Shown here: positions 11,531-19,900 of the stretch, one piece after another
Numbering within the stretch: position 1 is the stretch's first letter
Layout of the letters: each line of letters begins with the position of its first letter
DNA from: Prostheceraeus crozeri
Lineage: Eukaryota; Platyhelminthes; Polycladida; Euryleptidae
Length of the DNA: 64,000 nt
Reading direction: 5' to 3'
Assembly (NCBI GenBank): GCA_907163375.1
Contig: CAJQUW010010458.1
Span: forward strand, 248,001-312,000
Program-made: the position numbers and the translations under genes
The notes under the pieces: model-generated
The model's input: only the letters and a program-made list of their open reading frames with translations
Told to the model about the DNA's origin: nothing
Database searches by the model: none

Positions 11531-11899
11531 TTGCATAACATCATGAAGACTTGGATTTTGGACTCTCTACAATATATCAGAGTTGATCGTGATGGAAACG
11601 TACATTTCAAAAATTCTCATGGTCATACATCAAGAGGAATTACATTAACATGGCGACAATTTGTCAACCTCAATGATATCATGAGGGATTTGGAATATTT
11701 TGAAACATTAAGATTCATCTCCTTGGGTGATCAAGTTTGGCTTCAACATTACAGAAATGAAATTCAAATCTACCATTCTCATTCCGCAAACTGTTTCTCA
11801 TTTCGCAAATACAATTGGGAGAAGTATAGAAGATATATACATCGCTCCATCATGACATTTATTCGTCGTGAGTTCATCGCCCTACTATGCAAATCTTAA
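11531..11899 (+). CDS. PC4-like small protein, copy 1
   Basis: A 118-122 residue protein; by comparison with its neighbour the real start is probably the ATG at 11,543. The pattern is a strand (LDSLQYIRVDRDGNVHF), then a Gly-Ile-x-Leu-Thr turn followed by an amphipathic helix (WRQFVNLNDIMRDLE). This resembles the strand-turn-helix of the PC4/p15 coactivator and ssDNA-binding fold (consensus KGISLxxEQWxxL). A further hydrophobic strand ends in IQIYHS, then a basic tail. Copy 2 follows 22 bases later with the same order of motifs, and both start in the context ATCATGA. The PC4 assignment is by pattern only. Confidence 0.55.
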   Translation: MHNIMKTWILDSLQYIRVDRDGNVHFKNSHGHTSRGITLTWRQFVNLNDIMRDLEYFETLRFISLGDQVWLQHYRNEIQIYHSHSANCFSFRKYNWEKYRRYIHRSIMTFIRREFIALLCKS

Positions 11900-11921
11900 T
11901 CAGACATGACTACCACACATC

Positions 11922-12206
11922 ATGAGTTGGAAATTAGATTCCCTACAACGTATTGAAACGGATCATGATCGAAACGTCTATTTCAAAGATTCAACTGGAA
12001 ATGTGAGAAGAGAGTTTGCTTTATCTTATCGTCATTTTCAATCTCTACATCATATCATGAAGGACTTGAAATACTTCTATATGAAAAGACATTCACGTAT
12101 TGGAAATCGCATCTGGCTGCGCGTCAACAATCGGCGAATTCAACTCTATCATTCCCAACTTCATACTAACTTCACATTTCATCAAGGTAGTTGGGGAAAA
12201 GTATAA
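11922..12206 (+). CDS. PC4-like small protein, copy 2
   Basis: A 94-residue paralogue of the preceding ORF: LDSLQRIETDHDRNVYF, then a REFALSYRHFQSLHHIMKDL helix and a RIQLYHS strand, in the same positions as copy 1 but without its basic C-terminal tail. Its end overlaps a TATA box for the next gene. Tandem divergence of a small ssDNA-binding or transcription-cofactor-like protein is the simplest reading. Function is inferred from the fold pattern only. Confidence 0.55.
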   Translation: MSWKLDSLQRIETDHDRNVYFKDSTGNVRREFALSYRHFQSLHHIMKDLKYFYMKRHSRIGNRIWLRVNNRRIQLYHSQLHTNFTFHQGSWGKV

Positions 12207-12209
12207 AAA
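12202..12209 (+). promoter_or_regulatory. TATA box upstream of TBP-like gene
   Basis: TATAAAAA followed by GG, at the end of PC4-like copy 2 and about 45 bases before the TBP-like coding frame. Motif and spacing fit a core promoter. Confidence 0.55.
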
Positions 12210-12249
12210 GGAAGGTACATCGCTCAATTTACTCATTCTTTCATCATGA

Positions 12250-12792
12250 AGCGCCATCGCTACACCATCGTCAAACATTCTCCGTCGCTTCAGACTCTAC
12301 ACCAAAATCGATCTCACAACATTAACCCAACAGCTTCCAAACAGCAAGTATTACCCGGGCCGTCCTCAAATGTTAGTGGTGAAGATGAACAATTCACGGA
12401 ATCTTCAACTCTTCCCAAATGGGACTGTACAGATTCTCGGCGCCCTTTCTCATTCATCGGCGCAGTCAATGCGCTTAGAGCTACCAAGACTACTACGTCG
12501 GATATGGAAGAGGGAGAGGTGTGTGATGTCGAATCTGATTGTGGACAATATGGTGATCTCTACTCAATTGAGTGACAGTCTATCATTTTTGAAGATTCGT
12601 ACCAGCAGTTACAGTTTGTGTTATGAACCCGAACTTTTTCCTGCAGCTCTCATTAGTTGTTGGTTACCTGTGCATGTGGCAATCTTTCATAATAGTAAAG
12701 TGATCATTACTGGACTAAAATCTCATGTACAAGCAAATATGATCCTAGACTATCTCATTGAGTATGTACGTACCCAGCGGATTGTAAAATAA
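12250..12792 (+). CDS. TATA-binding-protein (TBP) homologue encoded by the Polinton
   Basis: The open frame aligns along its length with the two-lobe saddle of TBP. Lobe 1 shows NILRRFRLYTKIDL (TBP: NIVSTVNLGCKLDL), NSKYYPGRPQMLVVKM (NAEYNPKRFAAVIMRI) and LFPNGTVQILGA (IFSSGKMVCTGA). Lobe 2 shows VDNMVISTQL (IQNMVGSCDV), YEPELFPAALI (YEPELFPGLI) and IFHNSKVIITGLKS (IFVSGKVVLTGAKV). Phenylalanines at DNA-kinking positions can be seen in both lobes. Similarity begins near 12,274, ahead of the first ATG of this frame at 12,370; the true start is not resolved. A poly(A) signal overlaps the end at about 12,788. It lies next to two PC4-like ORFs and its own TATA box. Expected role: recognition of TATA promoters on the element. 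The homology is strong by eye; I know of no standard Polinton gene set that includes TBP. Confidence 0.85.
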   Translation, partial: SAIATPSSNILRRFRLYTKIDLTTLTQQLPNSKYYPGRPQMLVVKMNNSRNLQLFPNGTVQILGALSHSSAQSMRLELPRLLRRIWKRERCVMSNLIVDNMVISTQLSDSLSFLKIRTSSYSLCYEPELFPAALISCWLPVHVAIFHNSKVIITGLKSHVQANMILDYLIEYVRTQRIVK

Positions 12793-12848
12793 AAAACAAT
12801 TTTTCCAAAAATGATGTTTTTATTTCAAATCATGATAGAACTTACAAA

Positions 12849-13280
12849 TCATTTTTTCATTAGAGGATGGATTACATGAAAGTTTTGAATAATAGATGCA
12901 AATCGAGATACATGTAAACGTTTTAAGATGAAGTACAGTACAAAAGCACCACACGTTGATGAAAGTGGATGTTGTAGTATGCGTTCATTTCGCTGATATT
13001 GACGCGTATGTTTTCTCAACCACTGCTGTGTTGGTATATTTGGAGGTTGAGCAAGAGAGTCAAATAGTTCACCACGTCGGTCTTCTCCAATAAAGATCGC
13101 TTTCCAATGCTCACCGCCTAAATTCTGTGATTGAGTGTTTAGCACAATAAAGATGGGATAGTGATTTACTGCAGGTGGTAAGGTATCGAGTGAATAGACA
13201 TTATCGAAAGCTTTCAACGTCGCTTCGTCTGCATTACGCTGCACTTTAGTCTTAATATCGTCAGCAGTCAACCAACTCAT
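12849..13280 (-). CDS. Adenain-type (Ulp1-like) cysteine protease
   Basis: Capsid-maturation protease of Polintons, related to the adenovirus protease and the Ulp1/SUMO proteases. It has 143 residues. The catalytic layout is visible: His in GGEHWKAIF (about residue 57), the acidic partner in GELFDSL (about 72), and the Cys nucleophile in HPLSSTCGAFVLYF (about 109) with the oxyanion Gln just before it (RILQHP). Length fits the family. The start codon overlaps the capsid gene stop by one base (TAATG), so it sits directly downstream of the capsid gene. It is tail-to-tail with the TBP-like gene, 56 bases apart, with facing poly(A) signals. Confidence 0.9.
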   Translation of the reverse strand: MSWLTADDIKTKVQRNADEATLKAFDNVYSLDTLPPAVNHYPIFIVLNTQSQNLGGEHWKAIFIGEDRRGELFDSLAQPPNIPTQQWLRKHTRQYQRNERILQHPLSSTCGAFVLYFILKRLHVSRFASIIQNFHVIHPLMKK

Positions 13281-14534
13281 TAACGATTATACTGAAGAAT
13301 CACGTCACGATACTTTGTAATTTCAATATTTGAATCGAAGACTGCATAAATTAATACATTGATCGTCTCAGGTAGTGTTTTTTTGAACGTCAAATCCAAA
13401 CGAATATTATGAGGCACGTTCTCTTGACGATAGGGGGCACTAATATCGATGACAGCAGTCAAATCAAATGCATAAATAGTATATCCACTCTTAAACTCTT
13501 TCATAGTAAGTCCGTTGGTGTCATCCGTATTGTAAAAGCAAAGACATGACATCATAAAATCAACATAACTGCGATAAATTGATCCGAAGCAAAAATCTGG
13601 TTTGTAGGGTGGACCAGGGATGACTCACACCTTACACGGTAAAGCAATTTCACTTAACTGATTGTGTTTAAAATTGAAAGGATTCTTCTTTATATTACCA
13701 TTAAATGCATCATTTTCAACCATTGCCACCATGAGGAGCTTCGGCGCCTCCGATGGAAAGAGGCCATCTTTCATGAAACTCTTTTGATCTTTCGGAATTG
13801 TAAAGGTGAGAAGCTTTGTATGCTGAACGGGGTAAATGGCATTTTGGCGGTTAAGGCCTTCAGCATGCCCTCTAATGACACTTGGATTCGGTACTACTCG
13901 ACGAATGTAAAGTGCAATATCTTCCACATGAATTCTAAAATTGTCAACTGAAGCAAATGCATTCAGCGCAAATTCAGGCTTATTCAATGTCAGCTTGAGT
14001 CGCATGCTGGTATTACACAGTAAAAACTTTGACTGTCTAAAGAAGTCTAAATTCAGCGGACCATATAGCTGACATACTTTACTATCTTTAATCATAGCAG
14101 ATCGCTTTACAAAGCCACTGTTTGTTTCAACATCAATTTTTCCTGCTTCATCTCTATACCATCCCATGGCTTCCATATGACTTTTTTGTGCTGCTGGATG
14201 AAAACTGTGATACATGATTGAAATATGATTTATAGGGATAATCGCTTTGACCACCTTCCACCTGCTGCTCTCCAATCGTTAGAGAAACATCGCGAAGTAA
14301 TGTAGTCAATGGTAAATTGTTCAGTCCAACTTTATGTGCATCGTCAATAGCAGTTCCATCTGCTTGCTGAATTCTAAACCTCAACTCAAGCATCGCATAA
14401 CTCAAATCTATGTAGTCATCACTACCACCAGGAATAACAAATTCAATGGGGCCAGCATTCTCAGCTGTTCGAGGATGATAATCTACAATACTTGAACTAA
14501 GAATATCTGTCTGTATGGCTTGTTGATCGAACAA
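13280..14534 (-). pseudogene. Polinton major capsid protein (double jelly roll), broken
   Basis: Forms the icosahedral shell in the Polinton virion model. The N-terminal part shows the family signature (a DYHP motif, GPIEFVIPGGSDDYIDLSYAML, then ADGTAIDDAHKVGLNN and DVSLTIGEQQV). The middle contains a YRDEAGKIDVETNSGF stretch and a hydrophobic KFLLCNTSMRLKLTLN strand. The C-terminal part has FKSGYTIYAFDLT and a final strand RDVILQYN. This is the protein often annotated in invertebrate genomes as F54H12.2-like. The region spans about 418 codons, close to the usual size. This copy is not in a single open frame. Confidence 0.85.
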
Positions 14535-14551
14535 AACAAAAACCGGAAGTT

Positions 14552-15018
14552 TTACACTCCATGATTAGAAGTTATGCAGCGTTCGTCGTTTAGCGCTGAT
14601 GACTGATTAGAGCTTCTGCGTCGTTTGCGTGAATGCCTTTTGACTGAAGATCGCAACTTACCAGCTCCGCGATGTTTCCTCCTTCCTTTATTCATTCGTT
14701 TAGGTGATTTCTTTCCTTGAGTAACACCAGCAAAGGTCTGCTTCAATGTTTTTAAACCGCGTTCCTTCCCACGATTCAACAAACTGCTCTTAAAACTTCT
14801 ACCTCTGAAAGATCACTAGCAACATCACCAACAAAGCCAACGGCATTACTTAAAACATTTCGTTTTAAAGATCTACCGACATTGGATATGAGAGGTGCTA
14901 CAACAGATTTCAGTGCACCAAGTATGCTACCTCCACTTTGGCGGCGAGCGCCGATGTAAATTTGTCCTCCACCACTTACATAGGAGGGTCGTGAATAAAA
15001 TGAGGCAGTTGGATTCAT
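14552..15018 (-). pseudogene. Basic Gly-rich core/membrane-active-like Polinton protein, broken
   Basis: The start MNPTASFYSRPSYVSGGG is followed by QIYIGARRQSGGSILGALKS, a hydrophobic glycine-containing amphipathic segment. The distal part is very basic (KKSPKRMNKGRRKHRGAGK and a KRHSRKRRRSS patch). This order, a GGxxYxGxRRQxGG box, an amphipathic helix and a basic tail, recurs just upstream of the capsid gene in animal Polintons and recalls adenoviral core or pVI-type proteins. DNA condensation or membrane activity is inferred from composition. The copy is not one open frame. Confidence 0.6.
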
Positions 15019-15059
15019 AGCTCAAACCCTAAACATTGTTAGTTACAACTTTGCATGAA

Positions 15060-16154
15060 TCACTGTCGATCACTTAGATGATAGATGTCGGCACGACGCA
15101 TCCAAGAGTTCATACTTGAAGGATAACCAGTCCATTTAACAAGACACCATTCTTCACCTTGCGTTTTTTTACATCGAATGATTTTCTCTACCAAATATGT
15201 TTCACTTTCAGTGACTACCTCAATCTCATCGCGGTATAAAAAGCTACCCTCAATTTCTTCATTATATCGTAATCTTTCAACTTGTAGGTGGTCGGAGAGT
15301 CTTTTTGATTAATCCTTGATACTGTAAATACCTCCTCTGTCCAATTCGGAAGGTACCCTTTAGCAAAAACACTTTTCACTTTTGAGATACGAACTTTATC
15401 GCCTATTTTCACATCACTTTTCACATGAGTGCGTTTACGTTGGAATGAGTCGCGCACTTTATCTACATTGTCAGCATTTACATCTACTGGTCTGAGTCCA
15501 ATAGAACGATGGATAGAGTGATTGTAGGCATGGAGTGTATATTGTAGAACCTTTGTCCAATTTTGTGTCAAGTTGGCAGTAAAATGTCGCCACAAGCGAT
15601 TTTTTAATGTGCGATTTTAAACGTTCAACGAGTGCAGCTTTATAAGCACTCTTTACACTAAACAACTCAATGTCATGCCTCTCAAATAATCTTCTCACAT
15701 GCTGATTTTCAAACTCTTTTCCTTGATCACTCTGAATTCTTTTTGGAATCCGACCTTCTCGAAAAATTGTTTGGAATGCTTTTGCTACTCCTTTCCCTTC
15801 TTTAGTTTTTGAAGTTTGAGCCCACGCATAACGCGAGAAAATATCAATGACGGTTAAAATAAAATTATTGCCCGAGTTATGTTTTGAAATGGAGGCGACA
15901 TCGCACAAATCTGCTTGCCACTGTTCATCGATGTCATGAACAATATAATGGCGGGTGCGGTACTTCTTTTTCGCTTGGTTGTGGAGTGTATAGGTAGCCT
16001 GACCCTTTAACCATCGTTTCACTTGTGATTGTGGAAGACCACTCGCTTTTGATAATTTCTTGATAGATGCAAATCCTGCCGGATGTTTTACATCATAATA
16101 GATTGACTTCAAACGTTCAGTCGATGACGACTGACTCTTTTTCCTCCTTCTCAT
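15060..16154 (-). pseudogene. Retroviral-type integrase with C-terminal chromodomain, broken
   Basis: Inserts the element into the host genome. Readable in order: a helix-turn-helix-like basic N-terminus (RLKSIYYDVKHPAGFASIKKL); the DDE catalytic core with first Asp in QWQADLCDV, second Asp in RIQSDQGKEF and the Glu region in SAYKAALVER; a C-terminal SH3-like stretch (KIGDKVRISK); and a chromodomain at about 15,060-15,210 (TYLVEKIIR, then EEWCLVKWTGYPSS). This is the standard Polinton integrase architecture, usually 350-450 residues. The copy is not in a single frame. It lies upstream of the core-like and capsid genes on the same strand. Confidence 0.85.
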
Positions 16155-16338
16155 CTTTTTGTTTTCTTGCCTTTCTACATTTACAACAATCTACAGCATT
16201 TAGCTTTAGCGGTTTTGCGATGAGATCGTGTTCACATTGCTTAGGGGTTTCATTATGAGAGCTGGCGCAGCAAGTGCAAGTGACAACGACATTCACCTCT
16301 GGCGGCTCATTACATGGCAAGCAACACATCTGCTTCAT
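16117..16338 (-). CDS. Cys-rich small ORF next to integrase
   Basis: A 73-codon frame with many cysteines arranged in pairs (CCLPC, CTCC, CEHD, CCKC), so probably a zinc-binding module, followed by a charged Lys/Glu tail. It overlaps the start of the integrase frame. It may be a separate small zinc protein or belong to the integrase region; the sequence does not decide. Confidence 0.4.
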   Translation of the reverse strand: MKQMCCLPCNEPPEVNVVVTCTCCASSHNETPKQCEHDLIAKPLKLNAVDCCKCRKARKQKDEKEEKESVVID

Positions 16339-16360
16339 ATTAATAGTCTGAGAACATGTA

Positions 16361-16525
16361 TTACCTAGGAGGAGCTGTTTTACGTTTTCCTTTTACCAGT
16401 TTTAGTGGCGATGTAGATCTACGTCGAGTTCTTCCTCTTGTTTGCTTAGTGAGTGTGGGATCGGGATTGTAAGCAGTACAGGTGACGAGACATCCTCTTA
16501 AACCAATTTTGTTTGGCATTTTCAT
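16361..16525 (-). CDS. Small very basic ORF (54 residues)
   Basis: The frame starts MKMPNKIGLRGCLVTCTAYN and continues into an Arg/Lys/Ser/Thr-rich tail (RGRTRRRSTSPLKLVKGKRK) with a PPR end. It lies between the Cys-rich ORF and the disrupted gene beside the pyrimidine tract, on the same strand. Protamine-like composition suggests nucleic-acid binding. It is short enough to be chance, but its position in the gene array favours a real peptide. Confidence 0.4.
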   Translation of the reverse strand: MKMPNKIGLRGCLVTCTAYNPDPTLTKQTRGRTRRRSTSPLKLVKGKRKTAPPR

Positions 16526-16772
16526 CGGCCTGAAGCATTGGTGTAGGTATTGCCACTGTTGAATTCAAGTTCTTTCAATGTCTCATTATACTAAAAGCAA
16601 ATTTTGGTACTATTATGCTTAGTTTTCAATAGTTTAAGAAAGTGATGACCAACCAGGTGGGAACATAGCCCTGACGGCGTACTTTCTACGTGTCGCATAT
16701 ACTGAATCAAGTCTTTCATTAATCGTGTGAAGCATCAATCACTTTATTTTCATCTGTAATGATTCTCCTTAC
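16526..16772 (-). other. Remnant coding-like stretch, no open frame
   Basis: Sequence between the small basic ORF and the left copy of the flanking duplication. Short patches look coding on the minus strand but no open frame is present. I see no other feature. Confidence 0.35.
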
Positions 16773-16990
16773 TATCATTTACATTGAGATGTGGTTTCAA
16801 TACTATTGAATTTAAGAGATAATGGCATTGTGTGCGCGATGATGGCTAAAGGTGTAGCCAGTCGATACAGAGTCAACGCATCTTAATTCTTCTAGTTTTT
16901 TTCAATTGCTCAACAGTTATCCGATTGTATTATAATACAGCACGATGTGGATCTTTGATGTGAACATCTTGCTGATAAATCTATTTCTTT
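16773..16990. repeat. Flanking duplication, left copy (matches 23,847-24,045)
   Basis: This stretch repeats 23,847-24,045 in direct orientation, beginning TATCATTTACATTGAGATG and ending CTATTTCTTT. It is about 20 bases longer than the right copy, and differs mainly by a scatter of small length differences and few substitutions. That profile recalls unpolished long-read sequence at least as much as ordinary decay. The two copies bracket the pyrimidine tract. Confidence 0.85.
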
Positions 16991-19900
16991 TCTTTGTCTT
17001 GTCTTTTATTGTCTTCTTTCCTTTTTCTCTTTTACCTTTTTCATTACTCTCGTTCTCTCTCTTTTCTTCTTTACTTCTCCTTCTTTTCTCTATTTCTTTC
17101 TTTTCTTCTTTCTCTTTTCTTTCCACATCTTTCTTTCACCTTATTTATCTTTCTTTCCTTTTCTTTCTTCTTTCTCTTCTTTCTCTTCTTTCCTTTCTTC
17201 TCCTTTCTTCTCTTTCTCTCTTTCTTCTTTTCTTTCTTCTTTCTTTTTCTTTCTCTTTTCTTTCTCTTCTTTCTTTCTTTTCTTTTTTCTTTTCTTTTTC
17301 TTTTCTCTTCTTTCTTCTTTCTTTCTTTCTCTTTCTCTTTCTTCTTTCTTTTCTTTTCTTTCTCTCTTCTTTCTTTTTCTTCTTCTCTTTCTCTCTTTCT
17401 TTTTCTTCTTCTTCTTTTTTCTTTTTCTTCTCTTTTCTTCTCTTTTCTTTCTTCTTTCTTTCTTTTCTTTCTTTTCTTCTTTCTTTTCTTCTTTTCTCTC
17501 TTTCTTCTTTCTTCTCTTTCTTCTTCCTTCTTCTTTTCTTTTCTTTTCTTCTTTTCTCTCTTTCTTCTTCTTTCTTTCTTTATCTTCTCTTTCTTCTTTC
17601 TTTCTTTTCTCTCTTCTCTTTCTTTTCTTTTCTTTTTCTTCTCTTCTTTCTTTCTCTTCTTCTTTCTTCTTTCTTTCTCTTCTTTCTTCTTTCTTCTTTT
17701 CTTTCTTTCTTTCTTCTTCTTTCTTTCTCTTTCTTCTTTCTTTCTTTCTCTTCTTTCTTCTCTTTCTTTCTCTTTCTCTCTTCTTCTTTCTTTCTTCTTT
17801 CTTTTCTTCTCTTTCCTTTTCTCTTCTTTCTTTTCTTTCTTTTCTTCTTTCTTCTTTCTTCTTCTTTTCTTTCTTTTCTCTTCTTTCTTTCTTCTTTCTT
17901 TCTTCTCTTCTTTCTTCTTTCTCTTTCTTCTTTTTCTTTCTCTTCTTTCTTCTTCTTTTCTTTTTCTTTCTTTCTTCTTTCTCTTTTCTTTTCTTCTTCT
18001 TTCTTCTTCTTTCTTTTCCTCTTTTCTTTCTCTTCTTTCTTTTTCTTTTCTTTCTCTTTCTTCTTTCTTTCTTCTTCTTTTCTTTCTCTTTTCTTTTTCT
18101 TCTTTCTTTCTTCTTTCTTTTCTTCTTTCTTTCTTTCTTCTCTTTCTCTTCTTTCTTTCTTTTCTTTCTTCTTTCTTTCTTCTTCTTTTCTTTCTCTCTT
18201 TTCTTCTTTCTTTCTTTTCTTTTCTTTTTCTTTCTTCTCTTTTTCTTCTCTTTCTTCTTTTCTCTTTCTTCTTCTTTCTTCTTTCTTTTTTCTTCTTCTT
18301 TCTTTCTTTCCTTTCTTTCTCTTCTTCTTTCTTTCTTTTCTTCTTTCTCTTTCTTCTTTTCTTCTTTCTTTCTTCTTCTTTCTTTTTCTCTTCTTTTTCT
18401 TTCTTCTCTCTTTCTTTCTTTCTTCTTTCTTTTCTTCTTTCTCTTCTTTTCTTTTCTTTCTCTTTCTTTCTTCTTTCTTTTCTTTCTTTTTTCTTTCTTC
18501 TTTCTTCTTTTCTTCTTTTCTTTCTTCTCTTTTCTTCCTTTCTTCTTCTTCTTTCTTTTCTTCTTTCTTTCTTCTTCTCTTTTCTTTTCTTCTCTTCTTC
18601 TTCTTTTCTTTCTTTTCTTTTCTTCTTTCTTTTCTTTCTTTTTCTTCTCTTTCTTCTTTCTTTCCTTCTTTTTCTCTTCTTTTCTTTTCTTTCTTTCTTT
18701 CTTTTCTTTTTTCTCTTCTTTTCTTTCCTCTTTCTCTTCTTTTCTTCTTTCTTCTTCTTTCTTTTCTTTTTCTTTCTTCTTCTCTTTTCTTTCTTTCTTT
18801 TCTTTTCTCTTTCTTCTTCTTTCCTTTCTTTCTTTTCTCTTCTTCTTCTTTCCTCTTTCTTCTTCTCTTTCTCTCTTTCTTCTTCTTTTTCTTCTTTTCT
18901 TTCTTCTTTTCTCTTCTTCTTCTTTCTTCTCTTTCTCTTTTCTTTTCTTTCTTCTTTCTTTTCTTCTTCTTTTCTTTCTTCTTTTTCTTCTTCTTTTCTT
19001 CTTTCTTTCTTCTCTTTCCTTTTCTTTTCTTTCTTCTTCCTTCTCTTTCTTTTCTCTTCTTTCTTTTCTTTCCTTTCTTCTTTCTTCTCCTTTTCTTTCT
19101 TCTCTTCTTTCTTTCTTCTTTCTTTCTCTTTCTTTTCTCTCTTTCTTTCTTTCTCTTTTCTTTTCTCCTTTCTTTCTTCTTTCTCTTCCTTTTCTTCTTT
19201 CTTTTCTTTTCTTTCTCTTTTTCTTCTTTTCTTTCTTCTTTTCTTCTTCTTTCTTTCTTTCTTCTTTCTTCTCTTCTTCCTTTTCTCTTCTTCTCTTTCT
19301 TCTTCTTTCTTTTCTTTCTTCTTTTCTTTCTTTCTTCTTTTCTTTCTTCTTCTTTCTTTCTCTTTTTCTTTCTTTCTCTTTTTCTTTCTCCTTTCTTTTC
19401 TTCTTCTCTTCTTTCTTCCTTTCTTTCTTCTTTTCTCTTCTTCTTCTTTCTTTTCTTTCTTCTTTCTTTTCTTCTTTCTTTTCTTCTTTCTTTCCTTTCT
19501 TTCTTTTCTTCTTTCTTTTCTCTTTCTTCTTCTTTCTTTCTTTTTCTTTCTTCTTCTCTTTCTTTCTCTTCTTTTCTTTCTTCTTCTTTTCTTTCTCTTT
19601 CCTCTTCTTTCTTCTCTTCTTTCTTTTCTTTCTCTTCTCTTTCTTTCTTTCTCTTCTTTCTTCTCTTTTCTTCTCTTTCCTTTCTCTTCTTCTCCTTTTC
19701 TCTTCTTCTTTCTTTCTTCTTTTCTTCTCTTTCTTCTCTTTCTTCTTTCTTTCTTCTCTTCTCTTTCTTTCTCTTTCTTCTCTTTCTTTCTTCTTCTTCT
19801 TTCTTCTTTCTTCTCTTCTTTTCTTCTTCTTTCTTTCTCTTTTCTTTCTTCTTCTTTCTCTTTCTCTTCTTTCTTCTTCTCTTTTCTTTCTCTTCTTCTT

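Noticed and set aside
12246-12575. 109-codon frame beginning at the ATG after the TATA box
   Set aside because: Its translation matches nothing, while the overlapping frame shows TBP similarity over its whole length. I treat it as a shadow.
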